This document shows, piece by piece, positions 62,733 to 64,000 of a stretch of DNA of 64,000 nt. The notes under the pieces were generated by a model that worked only from the letters and a program-made list of their open reading frames with translations, did not search any database and had not been told where the DNA came from. A program made the position numbers and the translations under genes. The stretch lies in NCBI GenBank assembly GCA_009176605.1, contig SEYY01000183.1, forward strand, positions 1 through 64,000. The letters are read 5' to 3'. How positions within the stretch are numbered: position 1 is the first letter of the stretch; each line of letters opens with the position of its first letter. The DNA is from Armadillidium nasatum (taxonomy: Eukaryota > Arthropoda > Malacostraca > Isopoda > Armadillidiidae).

Positions 62733-63737
62733 CTATTTCTGATGCAGGGTTGTGCTTCCAGTACTACTTCCAGTATTGCTGCTGCTACTGCTGTGTGTTA
62801 ACATGTGCCTTTTTAAAGAGCTTCTGCTATTACATTCATAACTACATTCAGAGCATTTTAATAATTTTATGTCCGAGTGTCTTAATACGTGCATTTTTAA
62901 GTTTCTTTTATCGTTACATTCATAGGAACAATCAGAACATTTAAATAATTTGTTCTTGGCATGCGTTAACCTATGGTTCCTTAAGCTTCTTTTGTCGTTA
63001 CATTCATAGGAACAATCGGAACATTTAAATAATTTAAAATAAGAGTGTGTTAACATGTGTGAATTTAAATGGCCTTTATGATTACATCCATAGTTACATT
63101 CGGGACATCTAAATAACTTTATATTTGAGTGTCCCAATGTATGTATTCTCAAGCTCTTTTTATCATTACATTTATATGTACATTGAGTGCACTGAAATAA
63201 TTTAATGTTTGAGTGGGTTAACATGTGCCTTTTTAAGAGGTCTTTCAACTTCGTTTCGTAGCTGCACTCGGAACACTTAAATAATTTTAAATCTGTGTGG
63301 GTTAACATGTGCCTCTTCAGGTTTTCTTTCCGATTGCAATCATAGCTACATTCGGAGCATTTGAAAGGTTTTGTATTCGTGTGTTTTAGCAAGTGACTAT
63401 TTAAATTATACCTTCGATTGCATTCATAGCTACACTGAGAACATTTAAACAACTTTGTAGTCGAGTGTATTAACATGTGACTTTGCAAATGACATTTGCG
63501 ATTACATTCATAATCGCAATCAACACATTTAAATTTTTTACCATGTGTCTCCAAATGACTTTTGAAGTCTTCTTCACTTTTGAAACTTAAATTACATTGC
63601 ATACAACCAAATTCTTCTTGTGGGTAATATTGTCCAGTATGCTGACTTGATGAATGTGGTTCATTTGTTAATAAAAAGCTTTTCTCTTGGAGACTGACAC
63701 CACCTTTTTTTCCATGGTCTGCATCATTAATGAGACT
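62733..63737 (-). CDS. C2H2 zinc-finger protein, last exon, ten fingers
   Basis: The open frame runs from a splice acceptor (TTTCTTTTGTACAG) at 63738 to the stop at 62733. The first in-frame ATG (63602) is not the start, because the first cysteine of finger 1 (CMQCNLSF) lies one codon before it. The exon opens with SLINDADHGKKGGVSLQEK in phase 0. Ten C2H2 fingers of 28 residues follow, most of the form KLFKCSECSYECNRKxxLxxHMLTH. The fifth (CSECSYETKLKDLLKRHMLT) and others keep both Cys and His pairs. The tail is HSSSSSNTGSSTGSTTLHQK. A nuclear DNA-binding protein is likely; the target is unknown. Upstream exons lie beyond the window. It is a paralogue of the relic at 1796-2643. Confidence 0.9.
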   Translation of the reverse strand, partial: SLINDADHGKKGGVSLQEKSFLLTNEPHSSSQHTGQYYPQEEFGCMQCNLSFKSEEDFKSHLETHGKKFKCVDCDYECNRKCHLQSHMLIHSTTKLFKCSQCSYECNRRYNLNSHLLKHTNTKPFKCSECSYDCNRKENLKRHMLTHTDLKLFKCSECSYETKLKDLLKRHMLTHSNIKLFQCTQCTYKCNDKKSLRIHTLGHSNIKLFRCPECNYGCNHKGHLNSHMLTHSYFKLFKCSDCSYECNDKRSLRNHRLTHAKNKLFKCSDCSYECNDKRNLKMHVLRHSDIKLLKCSECSYECNSRSSLKRHMLTHSSSSSNTGSSTGSTTLHQK

Positions 63738-64000
63738 CTGTACAAAAGAAAAAAAAAAGAAAAAGTTTAAACATTACTCTTCAAATATATTTAACAAATA
63801 CTTATATGAACTATAAAATAAAATCACTTTGCATTCAAAAGTATCATTTCATGTAAATGTTATTTACAAGTTTAATATTTCTTCATTTAGTATTAAAAAA
63901 GTCATCTCAAAAATACTACTACTATTATTACTAATAATTTTTTTTTAGTATTGTGTACTTGTACAGGTACCGTCACAGCTCACTGGAAAGTGACAATACC
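63738..64000 (-). other. Intron upstream of the zinc-finger exon
   Basis: AT-rich sequence ending in a polypyrimidine tract and TGTACAG acceptor. No further exon is seen before the window edge. Confidence 0.7.

Noticed and set aside
62733-63602. A complete 289-residue zinc-finger protein starting at 63602
   Set aside because: The ATG lies inside finger 1, the reading frame stays open upstream to a splice acceptor at 63738, and the first cysteine would be lost.

Overview
The window is animal nuclear DNA, very AT-rich, with long (TA)n and (TAA)n microsatellites, spliced genes, C2H2 zinc-finger exons and a dense load of transposable elements; nothing in it looks bacterial. The jockey-like LINEs (SHIWGG motif) and the KLFKCSECSYECN-type zinc fingers suggest an arthropod. 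An isopod-like crustacean is my first guess. A spider is the main alternative, because the gene at 53.3-56.3 kb resembles a protein family I recall from orb-weaver genomes. This placement is an inference.

Layout: 0-16 kb holds a relic zinc-finger exon (1.8-2.6 kb, minus strand) and, further along on the same strand, three candidate short exons (13.1, 13.5 and 15.6 kb) that may be the front of the same host gene. The space between them is filled with LINE relics, a fossil fragment of a Ty3/Gypsy-like accessory ORF, a Penelope-like element with an inverted, palindromic start, and microsatellites. 16-21 kb has a BEL/Pao-like gag fossil, a fold-back element and a hAT-derived repeat with a BED finger. 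21.5-34.6 kb is a large, young Ty3/Gypsy-type LTR element, almost whole, with about 1.55-kb LTRs, a tRNA-Lys type primer site, gag, protease, RT-RNase H and integrase. It also carries three unusual extras: an OTU-like segment after RNase H, an acidic ORF, and a 484-residue ORF with SGNH-hydrolase-like motifs. 34.7-37 kb is a jockey LINE abutting a broken hAT transposon. 38.5-42.4 kb is an I-type LINE with an RNase H domain. 42.6-48.3 kb has more hAT-derived repeats, LINE ends and a 100-N assembly gap. 48.8-51.1 kb is non-coding with tandem repeats. 51.2-52.9 kb is a LINE relic. 53.3-56.3 kb is the most gene-like long reading frame, a repeat protein of about 1000 codons interrupted by three frame changes. 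57.3-58.6 kb is a relic of a repeat-borne protein family (FSDGC motif). 59.5-62.0 kb is a Gypsy integrase fossil joined to a LINE. The window ends with an intact ten-finger C2H2 exon (62.7-63.7 kb, minus strand) with a clear splice acceptor, paralogous to the relic at the other end.

Apart from the zinc-finger exons, the candidate short exons and the 53.3-56.3 kb gene, I see no host genes. I found no tRNA, rRNA or CRISPR. All assignments come from reading motifs by eye.
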